The notes beneath the pieces are model-generated. The model was not told the origin of the DNA. It did not search any database and worked only from the letters and a program-made list of their open reading frames with translations. Source: Spirosoma sp. (GTDB lineage: Bacteria; Bacteroidota; Bacteroidia; Cytophagales; Spirosomataceae). From it: a stretch of 6,676 bases of DNA. A program made the position numbers and the translations under genes. This document shows, piece by piece, positions 5,512-6,676 of this stretch; within the stretch, counting starts at the first letter, position 1; each line of letters starts with the position of its first letter. The stretch covers positions 1-6,676 of the forward strand of contig JANXVQ010000305.1 in NCBI GenBank assembly GCA_025351545.1, read 5' to 3'.

Positions 5512-6546
5512 ATGCGTAACTATTTTGTTTGGAGCTTATTTCTGATCACGGCCTGGTTGACGTTAGTTAGCTGGCGAGCTAAACCTGTTCCCGAAAAATT
5601 GTCAGACTATGGCTTCTTCAAGGGAAATCCAGCTAAACAGGAACCCGTGACCGGAGTTGTGCCGTATGCGCTTAACACACCTTTGTTCTCGGATTACGCC
5701 GAAAAGCTGCGGTTCATAAAACTACCCGCCGGTCAATCGGTTGCGTACAATGACACGGCTGTCCTCAACTTTCCGATTGGCACTACGCTGATTAAAACTT
5801 TCTATTACCCGAACGATTTTCGGGATCTGACCAAAGGACGTCGACTAATGGAAACACGGTTGCTTGTTCACCAAACCGAAGGCTGGAAAGCATTCGATTA
5901 TGTTTGGAACGACGAACAAACCGACGCGCTGCTGGAGGTAGCGGGCGATACTAAAACCGTTAGCTATGTGGATGCCGGTGGGCAGAATCGCCAACATGCC
6001 TACACGATTCCGAATCTGAACCAGTGCAAAGGGTGTCACAATCGAAACGAAGTCATGACGCCCATTGGCCCATCGATCCGGCAACTCAACGGGAAACTAG
6101 CGTATGGCAATGGCCTGGAAAATCAACTAACGCACTGGCAACGAGCGGGTATGCTGACTAAGTTGCCAGCCTTATCCAACTGCCCCAAAACACCCATCTG
6201 GAACAAACCTGAAACGGGTTCGCTCAATGACCGGGCCCGCGCCTGGCTTGACATTAACTGCGCTCATTGCCACAATCCGAAAGGACCAGCTATGACTTCA
6301 GGACTGAACTTGAGCCTTTCAGAAACTAACCCTACCGCTTTAGGTATTCTTAAAACGCCCGTTGCCGCCGGTCGCGGTTCGGGTGGTCATCCATACGATA
6401 TTGTACCGGGCAAACCCGATGAATCCATCTTGATTTATCGCTTAATCTCTACCGATCCGGGTGAAATGATGCCCGAAATAGGCCGCAAAACGGTACATAC
6501 CGAAAGCGTGGAACTCCTCCGGGCATGGATCAAAGCGATGAGATAA
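5512..6546 (+). CDS. SO2930-family (TIGR03806-like) diheme c-type cytochrome
   Basis: A 344-residue protein. Residues about 5-20 are hydrophobic (YFVWSLFLITAWLTLVSW) and act as a signal peptide or membrane anchor; there is no clear AxA cleavage site and no lipobox Cys. The N-terminal domain (about 27-165) has no heme motif and contains LSDYGFFKG, VPYALNTPLFSDYAEKLRFIKLP and FPIGTTLIKTFYY, the segment characteristic of this family. Two heme-attachment motifs follow: CKGCH (172-176) and CAHCH (250-254). M213 is a possible axial ligand for the first heme; M319/M320 in GEMMPEIGR is a good candidate for the second. C224 lies between the hemes and is not part of a CxxCH. Heme would be attached after export. 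Only five bases separate it from the beta-helix gene, and the two families commonly occur side by side. An electron-transfer or redox-enzyme role paired with the beta-helix protein is likely; donor, acceptor and substrate are unknown. Confidence 0.9.
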   Translation: MRNYFVWSLFLITAWLTLVSWRAKPVPEKLSDYGFFKGNPAKQEPVTGVVPYALNTPLFSDYAEKLRFIKLPAGQSVAYNDTAVLNFPIGTTLIKTFYYPNDFRDLTKGRRLMETRLLVHQTEGWKAFDYVWNDEQTDALLEVAGDTKTVSYVDAGGQNRQHAYTIPNLNQCKGCHNRNEVMTPIGPSIRQLNGKLAYGNGLENQLTHWQRAGMLTKLPALSNCPKTPIWNKPETGSLNDRARAWLDINCAHCHNPKGPAMTSGLNLSLSETNPTALGILKTPVAAGRGSGGHPYDIVPGKPDESILIYRLISTDPGEMMPEIGRKTVHTESVELLRAWIKAMR

Positions 6547-6604
6547 GCACATACAGCGGTTATTTAGTAAGTTAGGCCTGTTTTGGGAAATCGTGTTCAA
6601 AGCA

Positions 6605-6619
6605 ACACCGGGTTGGTGT
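6605..6619. repeat. Small hairpin downstream of the cytochrome gene
   Basis: ACACC (6605-6609) and GGTGT (6615-6619) pair around a GGGTT loop, 58 bases after the cytochrome stop codon and just before the larger REP-like repeat. It is short and without a U-tract, so it may be a minor part of the operon's 3' end or chance. Confidence 0.3.
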
Positions 6620-6622
6620 GGT

Positions 6623-6676
6623 GTCGGGTTCTTAAACCCGACGCAACAGGCGTTAATGCGTCGGGTTTGAGAACCC
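6623..6676. repeat. REP-like composite inverted repeat, truncated at the right edge
   Basis: A palindromic unit GTCGGGTT-CTTA-AACCCGAC (6623-6642) is followed by a second unit in opposite orientation, GTCGGGTT-TGAG-AACCC (6660-6676), cut by the window end. Together they make a larger inverted repeat: 6626-6645 against 6657-6676, 19 of 20 bases matching, with an 11-base spacer. Two palindromes in head-to-head order after a gene are typical of dispersed REP/BIME elements. It could also terminate or protect the operon transcript. Dispersal in the genome is inferred and cannot be seen here. Confidence 0.6.

Noticed and set aside
6623..6676. CRISPR array
   Set aside because: Only two palindromic units in opposite orientation with an 11-base spacer; CRISPR repeats are direct and have spacers of about 30 bases.

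Overview
The window looks like chromosomal DNA of a Bacteroidota bacterium, most likely Cytophagales (Spirosoma, Fibrella, Dyadobacter or a relative). Supporting points are a near-consensus Bacteroidota -33/-7 promoter (TTTG, 19 bp, TA-N2-TTTG-like), weak or absent Shine-Dalgarno sequences before most starts, signal peptides ending in Ala-Gln, a moderate GC content, and a terminal repeat built on GTCGGGTT/AACCCGAC palindromes. The genus is an inference; no rRNA or housekeeping marker is present.

Layout, left to right. (1) Minus strand, 1-1251, 3' end outside the window: an exported protein joining a DUF952 domain to a region resembling the CrtC/AttH lipocalin-like family. It has no listed open reading frame because it runs off the left edge, and I translated it by hand. 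(2) A 203-bp divergent intergenic region holding an orphan, perfect Shine-Dalgarno-like decamer. (3) Plus strand, 1455-2015: a single-domain cupin with a complete metal-binding motif and a twin-arginine signal peptide. (4) A 115-bp convergent gap containing two strong hairpins. (5) Minus strand, 2131-4050: a large secreted M14-type zinc carboxypeptidase homologue with Asp-rich inserts and substitutions at two expected active-site positions. (6) A 244-bp AT-rich divergent region with the best promoter in the window. (7) Plus strand, 4295-5506 and 5512-6546: a tight two-gene operon encoding an exported right-handed parallel beta-helix protein and an exported diheme c-type cytochrome. (8) From 6547 to the edge: a REP-like inverted repeat cut off by the window end.

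All five genes encode proteins with export signals, so this is an envelope or secretome neighbourhood. Only the beta-helix/cytochrome pair is clearly a functional unit. It matches a recurrent two-gene arrangement (TIGR03805 with TIGR03806, the latter also called the SO2930 family diheme cytochrome) whose biochemical role is, as far as I know, unassigned. The other genes are single transcription units in alternating orientation, and nothing in the sequence links them to one pathway. The two items most worth a second look are the DUF952/CrtC-like fusion and the M14 protein with an apparent His-to-Asp change at the third zinc-ligand position.
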